From contig CALFUE010000016.1 of the NCBI GenBank assembly GCA_937916345.1, positions 1-5,735 on the forward strand: a stretch of DNA of 5,735 nucleotides. Reading direction: 5' to 3'. The notes under the pieces are model-generated. The model made no database searches and was not told the origin of the DNA. It was given only the letters and a program-made list of their open reading frames with translations. Position numbers and translations under genes: made by a program. Of the stretch, positions 1 through 5,735 are shown in pieces. Origin of the DNA: an uncultured bacterium. GTDB lineage: Bacteria > Bacillota > Clostridia > Lachnospirales > Lachnospiraceae. Position 1 is the first letter of the stretch. Each line of letters opens with the position of its first letter.

Positions 1-1
1 G

Positions 2-658
2 AATGGTGAAATGCTGAATGAGACTGTGTCCGAGCCGGAACCGGAGCCTGATCCCGGCCCCGATCTCGTGGAGCTTGCGAAGATTGAGGCGGACAATATA
101 CTTTCCGGCGCGAGGGCTGAGGCTGACGGTATATTAGAGCAGGCCAGGGCGGACGCCGACGTGATCAGGGCGGATGCCTACACGGAGGGTGAGACTTGCG
201 CCAGAGAAGAATTAGAAAGAGAATATTCAGAAAAGCTCAGTGCGCTTGATGCGCGGGAAAAGGAGCTTATTTCTGATTATGAAAAACGTATGGAGAGCAT
301 GGAATCAGATATGTTGGAGACCATGCTTGATATTTTTGGACAGGTTTTTGATATCAAATATTCCGATGATAAGGACGTCCTTATCTTTCTGATCAAGAAT
401 GCCCTGAGAAATATCAGGGAGACGAAATCATACAAGATAAAGGTCTGTGAGGTCGATATAGAGACCGTGAGGGAGAGACGGGATCAGTTTGTCGGCATAA
501 TCGGTACTGACGCAAACCTTGATATAGTGCTGGATGTATCGCTGACACCGGGTGAGTGCATGATCGACGCCGATTCCGGTGTTTACGAGGTCAGCCTTAA
601 GGTTCAGTTGGATAATCTCTGCAGGGAATTAAAGGCTCTCTCACTGGGACAAAAATAA
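2..658 (+). CDS. fliH: FliH, flagellar export ATPase regulator (5' end probably cut off by window edge)
   Basis: FliH is the cytoplasmic partner of the export ATPase FliI: it restrains and docks it at the export gate and corresponds to the b plus delta peripheral stalk of F-type ATPases. The reading frame is open to the left edge. The first ATG (position 11) has no Shine-Dalgarno sequence in the few bases before it, and the usual conserved start of clostridial FliH is absent, so 11 is probably an internal methionine. Counting from that ATG (215 residues): an acidic, proline-rich stretch at 7-18; an Ala-rich helix with three 11-residue repeats at 26-57; a charged coiled coil to about 105; and the globular C-terminal domain at about 110-212, with the family's beta-turn-beta pattern around LTPGECMIDADSGVYEVS (178-195). 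It ends in TAA five bases before fliI. Identification rests on the C-terminal domain and on adjacency to fliI. Confident in the family, unsure of the true start. Confidence 0.9.
   Translation, partial: NGEMLNETVSEPEPEPDPGPDLVELAKIEADNILSGARAEADGILEQARADADVIRADAYTEGETCAREELEREYSEKLSALDAREKELISDYEKRMESMESDMLETMLDIFGQVFDIKYSDDKDVLIFLIKNALRNIRETKSYKIKVCEVDIETVRERRDQFVGIIGTDANLDIVLDVSLTPGECMIDADSGVYEVSLKVQLDNLCRELKALSLGQK
86..181 (+). repeat. Three 11-residue (hendecad) repeats in the FliH stalk helix
   Basis: Counting from the ATG at 11, residues 26-36 (EADNILSGARA), 37-47 (EADGILEQARA) and 48-57 (DADVIRADAY) align as 11-residue units with the pattern (E/D)ADxIxxxA. The DNA copies differ at many positions, so this is a protein-level periodicity and not a recent tandem duplication. 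Similar Ala-rich 11-residue periodicity is known in the stalk b subunit of ATP synthase, to which FliH is related. Confidence 0.7.
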
Positions 659-663
659 CGGTT

Positions 664-1983
664 ATGGATTCTTGTTTTGCCAAATATTATTCGGTTTTGG
701 AGCATACCTTTTACAATGCCTTCGGCAAGGTGACCAAGGTGGTGGGACTTACGGTGGAATCCGTGGGACCCGACGCGAAGCTTGCCGATCTTTGCCGTAT
801 CATCATAGATCAAGGAACGGGAGAATTCATTACGGCTGAGGTCATAGGCTTTGTGGAAAACAGGCTTCTTCTGATGCCGGTGGAGAGGGTCGACGGCATA
901 GGGGTAGGCTGTATAGTCGAAAATACCAAAAAGCCTTTAAGTGTTCTGGCAGGGCCAGGCCTCCTGGGGCATACCCTTGACGGTATCGGGCGCCCCACAG
1001 ATGTAGACAGCCTCGATATTTTAAACGGCCTTGAATATCCGGTGGACACACTGCCGCCGGATCCCATGAAAAGAAAGATAATATCAGAGGTTCTGCCCCT
1101 GGGAGTAAAGGCTGTGGACGGGCTTATCACCGTGGGAAAAGGACAGCGTATCGGTATATTTGCCGGCTCCGGAGTGGGTAAGAGTACGCTGATGGGTATG
1201 TTTGCCCGCAACACAAAGGCCGATATCAATGTTATCGCTTTGATCGGAGAGCGCGGCCGTGAGGTGAGGGAATTCGTTGAACGCGATTTGGGCTCCGAGG
1301 GCATGGCTAGATCTGTGGTTGTGATAGCTACCTCTGACAAGCCTGCTCTGATACGAAAGAAAGCTGCTATGACTGCCACTGCCATCGCGGAATATTTCAG
1401 GGATCAGGGGAAGGATGTCCTGCTTATGATGGACTCCCTGACGCGTTTTTCCATGGCTCAGAGAGAGATAGGACTGGCCGCAGGAGAGCCTCCTGTTACC
1501 AGGGGATATCCACCTTCAGTGTACGCGGAACTGCCGAAGCTCCTGGAGCGGGCAGGGACAAATGAGCTGGGCTCTATCACCGGGCTCTATACAGTGCTGG
1601 TGGACGGCGATGATTTCAATGAACCCATCACCGATACCGCGAGAGGTATTCTGGACGGGCATATCGTATTAAACAGGAGACTGGCACAGAGGAATCATTA
1701 TCCTGCCATAGATGTGCTGGCGTCTATTTCCAGAGTAATGTCTGCCATAGCTTCCCCTGAGCACAAGGCATGCGCGGGTCGCATGAGAAATGTTATGGCG
1801 ACCTACAGCGAGGCTGAGGATATGATAAATATAGGAGCCTACAAGACCGGCTCCAACCCCGAGATCGATTTTGCCGTCAAAAAGATTGGCGCGGTAAACG
1901 AATATCTGTGCCAGAGAACCGATGAGAAATTCGATTTCGAAGAGGAGATGAATCTGATAAACAAGGTTTTTGCTGAAGAGTAG
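664..1983 (+). CDS. fliI: FliI, flagellum-specific type III export ATPase
   Basis: FliI is the hexameric ATPase at the base of the flagellar export apparatus. It helps unload chaperone-substrate complexes and energise export of rod, hook and filament proteins. Its 439 residues match the family's usual length. Visible parts: an N-terminal beta-barrel domain (about 20-90); Walker A AGSGVGKS (167-174, Lys173); the catalytic glutamate in GERGREV (Glu196); Walker B VLLMMDS (252-258, Asp257); the ATPase alpha/beta signature PAIDVLASIS (347-356); Arg357 straight after it, in the position of the F1 arginine finger; and a helical C-terminal domain. All key residues are intact. Virulence-type SctN ATPases share these motifs, but the fliH and fliJ neighbours make it flagellar. 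The ATG at 664 lies five bases after the fliH stop and has no good Shine-Dalgarno, so translation is probably coupled to fliH. The next methionine would remove the N-terminal domain. Confidence 0.98.
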   Translation: MDSCFAKYYSVLEHTFYNAFGKVTKVVGLTVESVGPDAKLADLCRIIIDQGTGEFITAEVIGFVENRLLLMPVERVDGIGVGCIVENTKKPLSVLAGPGLLGHTLDGIGRPTDVDSLDILNGLEYPVDTLPPDPMKRKIISEVLPLGVKAVDGLITVGKGQRIGIFAGSGVGKSTLMGMFARNTKADINVIALIGERGREVREFVERDLGSEGMARSVVVIATSDKPALIRKKAAMTATAIAEYFRDQGKDVLLMMDSLTRFSMAQREIGLAAGEPPVTRGYPPSVYAELPKLLERAGTNELGSITGLYTVLVDGDDFNEPITDTARGILDGHIVLNRRLAQRNHYPAIDVLASISRVMSAIASPEHKACAGRMRNVMATYSEAEDMINIGAYKTGSNPEIDFAVKKIGAVNEYLCQRTDEKFDFEEEMNLINKVFAEE

Positions 1984-1989
1984 AATTAA

Positions 1990-2442
1990 ATGGCGAAATT
2001 TGTATACAAGATGCAGGGCATCCTCAATATAAAACTAAAGCTGGAGGATCAGGCCAAATCTGAATTTTCCGCTGCGATGGCGGCTCTTACCGCAGAGGAG
2101 GACAAGCTGGCCGAACTCACAGTAAGAAGAAGCCGCTATGAGAGAAGGGCGAAGGAGCTGATGAGTGGAACTATCGATCCCGTGCAGCTTCGGGAGAACA
2201 AGCACGCTATCGATGTGATGAAGACCATGATCAGGAGTCAGATGGTTCAGGTTCAGATTGCCCGTAAAAACATGGAGATAGCCCGCAGAAAGCTGGCTGA
2301 TGTCATGGTAGAGCGAAAGGCTCAGGAGACCCTTCGAGACAAAGCTTTCGAGCAGTTCAAGCTGGATCTCGCCGCCGAGGAGGCCAAGGAGATAGATGGT
2401 CTGGTTAGTTATACCTACGGGGCAAAGGATGAAGAGGAGTAA
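1990..2442 (+). CDS. fliJ: FliJ, central-stalk protein of the flagellar export ATPase
   Basis: FliJ is a small coiled-coil cytoplasmic protein that sits in the centre of the FliI ring, like the gamma subunit of F1. It links the ring to the FlhA gate and helps recycle export chaperones. The 150-residue product is close to the usual length (about 147). It is almost wholly predicted helix, rich in Lys, Arg, Glu and Ala, with a two-helix hairpin pattern: one helix at about 8-58, a loop near SGTIDPVQ (59-66), and a second helix at about 68-136. The start (AKFVYKMQGILNIKLKLE) and the end (IDGLVSYTYG) follow the pattern of Firmicutes FliJ, which helps because coiled coils alone are weak evidence. 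The ATG lies six bases after the fliI stop. Only a weak ribosome site (GAAGAG, 1975-1980) is present, inside the end of fliI, which suggests coupled translation. No cysteine or membrane segment is present. Confidence 0.93.
   Translation: MAKFVYKMQGILNIKLKLEDQAKSEFSAAMAALTAEEDKLAELTVRRSRYERRAKELMSGTIDPVQLRENKHAIDVMKTMIRSQMVQVQIARKNMEIARRKLADVMVERKAQETLRDKAFEQFKLDLAAEEAKEIDGLVSYTYGAKDEEE
2434..2439 (+). promoter_or_regulatory. Ribosome binding site of the YlxF/MotE-like gene
   Basis: GAGGAG lies within the last codons of fliJ, five bases before the ATG at 2445. It supports that start and the tight coupling to fliJ. Confidence 0.7.
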
Positions 2443-2444
2443 TA

Positions 2445-3263
2445 ATGGCTGACGATCAGGCTAAGAAGGATAAAGCCGCGGAGAAAGAGGCAAAGCGCCG
2501 CGAGAAACTGATAAAAAAAGGGATTGATCCGGATGATCCGAATGCAGAGGATTATGAGGGCGGCATTGGGGCAAAGATCGCTGTTTTTTTTGCTACCATA
2601 GTCATCATAGCACTGTGGCTGGCAATTTTTGCGCTGATAATTAAGTGGGATGTGGGAGGCTTCGGCTCAAATGTGATGTATCCTCTGATGAAGGATGTCC
2701 CTGTTATAAACAAGATACTGCCTGATGTTGTGGAGAAGGAAGAGGATCCTGATCATACATTTTCCACTATCGACGAGGCTGTGGAGCATATCAAGGAGCT
2801 GGAGCTTGAACTCGCCGCCTCTCAGGAAAAGATCAAATCCAAGAACGAGCGTATCGAAAAATTAAAGACGCGGATAGAAAAGCTTTCCGTCTATGAGGAA
2901 AAGATAAAAGATTATGAAGAATTAAAGAAAAAATTTGACCGTGAGGTTGTTTTTTCTGCTTCAGCACCCGATATATCAAACTATAGAGAGTACTATGAGG
3001 CAATAGATCCGGAGAATGCCGAGACCATTTACAGACAGGTATTGCAGCAGCAGCAGGTGGACGAGGAGTTGGAAGAGTATATAAAGACCTACGCCAACAT
3101 GAAGCCGAAACAGGCTGCCGAGATATTCAATACCATGACTGATGATCTGAATCTCGTAGCAAAAATCCTCGAGAATATGGATGCGGATTCGAGAGGAAAT
3201 ATCCTTGGTCAGATGGAGGCTGAAATCGCGGCCAGACTTACAGAGATCATGGATCCGGAGTGA
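2445..3263 (+). CDS. ylxF: YlxF/MotE-like membrane protein of the flagellar operon
   Basis: The exact flagellar function is not established. By position between fliJ and fliK it corresponds to Bacillus YlxF. Its C-terminal end resembles MotE/MgtE_N proteins (MotE of Sinorhizobium is a chaperone for a motility protein). The 272 residues comprise a highly charged, Lys-rich N-terminus (1-40); one hydrophobic helix (about 44-67); a Gly/Pro-containing linker; a long charged coiled coil (about 108-168); and a helical C-terminal domain (about 175-270) with repeated motifs such as MKPKQAAEIFNTM and ILENMDADSRGNILGQM. The basic N-terminus predicts N-in topology, which puts the coiled coil and C-terminal domain outside the membrane. 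There is no signal-peptidase or lipobox site. A CAG run (3045-3056) encodes Gln201-204. It starts two bases after the fliJ stop. The symbol is given by gene order and domain pattern. It is longer than the Bacillus protein, so equivalence is probable and not certain. Confidence 0.78.
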   Translation: MADDQAKKDKAAEKEAKRREKLIKKGIDPDDPNAEDYEGGIGAKIAVFFATIVIIALWLAIFALIIKWDVGGFGSNVMYPLMKDVPVINKILPDVVEKEEDPDHTFSTIDEAVEHIKELELELAASQEKIKSKNERIEKLKTRIEKLSVYEEKIKDYEELKKKFDREVVFSASAPDISNYREYYEAIDPENAETIYRQVLQQQQVDEELEEYIKTYANMKPKQAAEIFNTMTDDLNLVAKILENMDADSRGNILGQMEAEIAARLTEIMDPE

Positions 3264-3267
3264 TTAG

Positions 3268-3273
3268 AGGAGG
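3268..3273 (+). promoter_or_regulatory. Strong ribosome binding site of fliK
   Basis: A perfect AGGAGG, eight bases before the ATG at 3282, lies in the 18-base gap after the preceding stop codon. It fixes the fliK start and indicates independent, efficient initiation. Confidence 0.85.
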
Positions 3274-3281
3274 TTAATCTT

Positions 3282-5042
3282 ATGACAGGAACAAATACCC
3301 TTGGCGTATCTCTGTCCGGTATTTCTCCCGTTTCGGGCAATTTCAGCGGAAATATAAAAAAAGAGGCGGTCGATATAGCAGCTTCAGGCCTGGATTTCTC
3401 CGGGCTTATGAGCAAAAACGCCGGTAATTTCAGCGGAAACGTCATTGACATCACAGACGGCACGGTTCTTCCCCCAGATAAAAAGCAGGATAAACCGAAT
3501 GATGATTTTTCTGCGATGACGGGGACAGGTGCCGGAAAAAAACAGATAAAGGACGCACCCGGGAGAAAAAGTCCAATCGATGGGGAGGACGACTCTACAG
3601 TAGAAAAGGTTGCGGACACCGTGCAAAAAATAGAAAAGTCAGTCATGGAAAGCCTGGATGTCAGCGAGGAAGAACTGACAAAAACTCTTGAACTGCTGGG
3701 ACTGTCCATTATAGATCTGCTGGATCCCCAGGCTCTCACCCAGGTTGTAATGGAGCTTTCAGGGCGAGTGAATGCCGCAGATCTCATGACTGACCCTTCG
3801 TTTTCAGAGCTGCTGGGACAGTTGGATGACATCGCGGCTTCTTTTTCCGGGGAGATTGGTGTAAAGAAGGAGGAGCTGCCGCAGTTTTCAGATGAATTTG
3901 GCGGGATACTTGACAGGCTTTCCACAGAGAATGCCGATGTAATACAGAATACCGGTGGGATGAGCTTTGATGCAGTTGATGCGGTCACGGAAGAGCCGGA
4001 TGCACTGGTTGATTTCAAGGATCAGACTGTCGCACAGACCAATGTTCCCTTGCCCGTTTCCGATGACGAAAAACCATTTGATGAGACTCTTGTCGTGACA
4101 GAGGGTGATGTGGAGATCGCGGAGCTGACGGATACCGATGTATCTTCGCAGAATTTAATGCCTGAAGATAAAAAAAATGTCAGTGATGACAGAGAAGTGA
4201 AGGCTGCGGCAGCGACAGTTGTTGAAAAAGTTTCGGTAACGCGGGATGCACCTGTGGAAGACTCCGTTGAAGAACAGTCCGGGAAGGGAAATGTCAATAG
4301 AGAACAGGCGTTTTCGAATAGAAATGCCGAAAATAATTCCAACGGAAACGAACAGAGCTTTTCACAGGATCAGGAAAAGCAGGGGACAGATACAAGGGAT
4401 AATACACTGCAGACGGCAAATACAGACGTGGCAGCAGAGACCCATCCGGAAGAAATCCAGACTGCTACGGTTCACCCCGGAGGCACAGAGAATTTCAACA
4501 ATATCATGGAGGGCATGGCAGTAGATGCAGGACAGTTCTCCTACATAGATGCCGACAGCCTGATCGATCAGCTCTCAAGCCTTACCAGAAATTATGCCAG
4601 CGGGGAGACTACGCTTTCTATGCAACTCAATCCTGAAAATCTCGGCAGATTAAATCTGGATGTAACAAGCGATAAGGTTGGTGCAGTCAGCGCCAACATC
4701 AGGGTTGAAAACGAGTCGGTGCGAGATACGCTGAACGCCCAGATGGCAGAGGTTAAGGCCACCCTGGAGAGTGCCGGAATCAGAGTAACTGAAGTGTCTG
4801 TCACGGTTGAGAGTCATGCCTTTGAGGAGGCTTATGAGAATCAGAGGGGCGCCAGGACCGATATGGGCGGGAATTTTGACGGAAACGGCGGAACTCAGGG
4901 AGAAGGAGAAGAACCCCGCTCAGGAAGAAGAAATCTTAATATAAATAATCTTGACGATATTGCCGATAATATGACTGAGGAGGAGGCTCTGGCCGCCAGC
5001 ATCATGAGAGATAACGGCGGCACCGTCGACTATTCGGCATAG
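3282..5042 (+). CDS. fliK: FliK, flagellar hook-length control protein
   Basis: FliK is exported during hook growth. It acts as a ruler, and its C-terminal domain touches FlhB to switch export from hook to filament substrates. The 586-residue product is clearly longer than Salmonella FliK (405). Residues 1-420 are low-complexity, strongly acidic and mostly disordered-looking, rich in Asp, Glu, Ser, Asn and Thr. They contain a Leu-rich helical patch at about 120-170 (SLDVSEEELTKTLELLGLS and after). The conserved Flg_hook domain is at about 425-510, with the hallmark MQLNPENLGRLNLDV (447-461), then alternating strands and a helix (RDTLNAQMAEVKATLESAG), ending VTEVSVTVE. A Gly/Asn/Glu-rich tail of about 75 residues follows. 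The N-terminus lacks a cleavable signal, as expected for type III export. The N-terminal half alone would not be recognisable: the call rests on the C-terminal domain plus its position before flgD. No frameshift is seen. Confidence 0.93.
   Translation: MTGTNTLGVSLSGISPVSGNFSGNIKKEAVDIAASGLDFSGLMSKNAGNFSGNVIDITDGTVLPPDKKQDKPNDDFSAMTGTGAGKKQIKDAPGRKSPIDGEDDSTVEKVADTVQKIEKSVMESLDVSEEELTKTLELLGLSIIDLLDPQALTQVVMELSGRVNAADLMTDPSFSELLGQLDDIAASFSGEIGVKKEELPQFSDEFGGILDRLSTENADVIQNTGGMSFDAVDAVTEEPDALVDFKDQTVAQTNVPLPVSDDEKPFDETLVVTEGDVEIAELTDTDVSSQNLMPEDKKNVSDDREVKAAAATVVEKVSVTRDAPVEDSVEEQSGKGNVNREQAFSNRNAENNSNGNEQSFSQDQEKQGTDTRDNTLQTANTDVAAETHPEEIQTATVHPGGTENFNNIMEGMAVDAGQFSYIDADSLIDQLSSLTRNYASGETTLSMQLNPENLGRLNLDVTSDKVGAVSANIRVENESVRDTLNAQMAEVKATLESAGIRVTEVSVTVESHAFEEAYENQRGARTDMGGNFDGNGGTQGEGEEPRSGRRNLNINNLDDIADNMTEEEALAASIMRDNGGTVDYSA
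3336..3439 (+). repeat. Short direct repeat pair encoding GNFSGN in the FliK N-terminus
   Basis: AATTTCAGCGGAAA occurs at 3339-3352 and again, identically, at 3426-3439, 87 bases (29 codons) later. Both copies encode GNFSGN (residues 19-24 and 48-53). A diverged copy at 4872-4885 (11 of 14 bases) encodes part of GNFDGN (530-535) in the C-terminal tail. The function is unknown. Confidence 0.6.
4554..4808 (+). other. Flg_hook domain (FliK C-terminal substrate-switch domain)
   Basis: This segment encodes FliK residues about 425-509, the only part with clear family conservation. The LxPxxLGxLxLxV motif (449-461) is followed by the strand VSANIRVEN, a helix and the final strand EVSVTVE. In Salmonella the equivalent domain interacts with FlhB and performs the specificity switch. 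Boundaries are approximate. Confidence 0.85.
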
Positions 5043-5070
5043 TAGTCTTTTTACACACAATTAAAGAGAA

Positions 5071-5076
5071 AGGAGG
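5071..5076 (+). promoter_or_regulatory. Strong ribosome binding site that decides the flgD start
   Basis: AGGAGG (extended by AA upstream) lies in the 41-base gap after fliK. Two in-frame ATGs follow, at 5078 (one base away, too close) and 5084 (seven bases away, ideal). The second is therefore the likely start. The rest of the gap (5043-5070) is AT-rich and shows no terminator hairpin or recognisable promoter. Confidence 0.85.
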
Positions 5077-5083
5077 AATGACT

Positions 5084-5735
5084 ATGGGACTTATCCAGTC
5101 AGTAACAGACGGAATAGTTTCCGACAATGTAGGAACTACTTCCACCTCAAATGAAAAGAGCAAGAGCAACGAGCTGGGAAAGGATGAATTTTTGCAGCTT
5201 CTGGTTGCGGAAATGCAGTACCAGGATCCGCTGGAGCCCTCGTCAAACACCGATTATGTAGCACAGCTGGCTACATTCTCCCAGGTTGAGGCTTCACAGA
5301 ACATGATGACATCTCTGGAGGAATCCGAGGCAAACGCTCTGATAGGTCAGGAGGTTGTCATGAGGACAGTCTCATCAACCACGAGTGAGACCAATTACGT
5401 GCAGGGCATCGTGGATTTCGTTCAAAAGGACGGCAGCACGATACAGCTCTCCATCGACGGGGGACTTTACGATATCTCAGATCTGTATTCTGTCATTGAC
5501 AGCGGTTATATGAATGCCTGCAACAACGCGGATTCTTTCAATGACATGGTTTCGCAGCTTCCTGGCATCGATGCCATCGATCTGTCGTACAACACGGCGG
5601 TCGGCCAGGTGAGAGATTTTTACAACAGTCTGTCGGATTACGACAAAAAGTTTATTGATCAGGATCAGTACAATAAATTCTCACAGCTGGAAGTCAGAAT
5701 GAATGAGCTGAAAGCACTTAGTGAATACATTAAAA
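5084..5735 (+). CDS. flgD: FlgD, flagellar hook cap / hook assembly protein (3' end cut off by window edge)
   Basis: FlgD is exported to the tip of the growing hook, where it forms the cap that guides FlgE polymerisation and is later discarded. The frame is open for 217 codons to the right edge with no stop. The N-terminal half is diagnostic: after a Ser/Thr/Asn-rich secretion leader (1-30) comes LGKDEFLQLLVAEMQYQDPLEP (31-52) and YVAQLATFSQVEASQNM (58-74), the conserved FlgD N-terminal domain. NALIGQEVV (84-92) begins a beta-rich part, with strands about 104-135 (YVQGIVDFV, TIQLSIDGGLYDISDL). Residues 149-210 form an unexpected helical stretch, described as a finding. Its place after fliK matches Bacillus, where flgD (ylxG) lies between fliK and flgE. 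The start at 5084 is chosen from ribosome-site spacing. One cysteine (Cys146) is present. The true length cannot be read here. Confidence 0.95.
   Translation, partial: MGLIQSVTDGIVSDNVGTTSTSNEKSKSNELGKDEFLQLLVAEMQYQDPLEPSSNTDYVAQLATFSQVEASQNMMTSLEESEANALIGQEVVMRTVSSTTSETNYVQGIVDFVQKDGSTIQLSIDGGLYDISDLYSVIDSGYMNACNNADSFNDMVSQLPGIDAIDLSYNTAVGQVRDFYNSLSDYDKKFIDQDQYNKFSQLEVRMNELKALSEYIK

Noticed and set aside
1162..1185. Possibility that the ATPase belongs to a virulence type III secretion system
   Set aside because: The P-loop and other motifs are shared by both systems, but the neighbours fliH, fliJ, fliK and flgD and the Gram-positive character make it flagellar.
810..1385. 191-codon antisense open frame inside fliI
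   Set aside because: Lies entirely opposite the conserved FliI ATPase sequence. Its composition (Ser, Pro, Arg, Thr) is that of a reverse-strand shadow.
3045..3056. (CAG)4 microsatellite in the YlxF-like gene
   Set aside because: Only four in-frame units encoding four glutamines. Too short to suggest phase variation, and any slippage of one unit would keep the frame.
3209..4018. 269-codon antisense open frame over the start of fliK and end of the YlxF-like gene
   Set aside because: Ser-rich shadow of an acidic coding strand (Asp/Glu codons read as Ser/Ile/Phe in reverse), with no recognisable domain. The + strand gene is well supported.
4246..4524. 92-codon + strand open frame overlapping fliK in another frame
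   Set aside because: Basic, low-information translation inside the continuous fliK frame. No sign of a frameshift joining it to fliK.
5043..5083. Possible promoter or terminator between fliK and flgD
   Set aside because: The largest gap in the window, but it has no inverted repeat with a T-run and no convincing sigma-28 or sigma-A boxes. It holds mainly the flgD ribosome site.
5002..5250. 82-codon antisense open frame across the fliK-flgD junction
   Set aside because: Opposes the perfect flgD ribosome site and conserved FlgD N-terminal domain. No domain and no ribosome site of its own were seen.

Overview
The window is a slice of a core flagellar (fla/che-type) operon, all on the + strand, from a Gram-positive clostridial bacterium. 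The order fliH-fliI-fliJ-ylxF/motE-like-fliK-flgD is the order known from Bacillus and many Clostridia. Protein features such as the Firmicutes-style FliJ ends (KFVYKMQ at the start, IDGLVSYTYG near the end), the AGGAGG ribosome sites and the moderate base composition suggest a motile member of the Clostridia, perhaps Lachnospiraceae. The family-level guess is inference, not proof.

Layout: the left edge (1-658) holds the 3' part of fliH, open to the window edge and so probably missing its N-terminus. fliI (664-1983), fliJ (1990-2442) and a membrane-anchored MotE/YlxF-like gene (2445-3263) follow with gaps of only 5, 6 and 2 bases. fliK (3282-5042) comes after 18 bases and flgD (5084 to the right edge, incomplete) after 41 bases. 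No gap exceeds 41 bases. I see no promoter, terminator, RNA gene, mobile element or CRISPR array, so the window lies inside one transcription unit whose ends are outside it.

How the genes work together: FliH, FliI and FliJ form the soluble ATPase complex of the flagellar type III export apparatus (peripheral stalk, ATPase ring and central stalk, as in F1 ATPase). The exported rod-hook substrates include the last two proteins here. FlgD is the cap under which hook subunits assemble. FliK measures the hook and switches the export gate to filament substrates. The YlxF/MotE-like protein has one membrane helix, a coiled coil and an MgtE_N-like helical end. Its flagellar role is poorly defined.

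This is a conserved housekeeping locus and I do not see an undescribed system. The points most worth a second look are the C-terminal part of FlgD, which resembles a helical module of Gram-positive surface proteins, the uncharacterised YlxF/MotE-like protein, and the unusually long acidic FliK.
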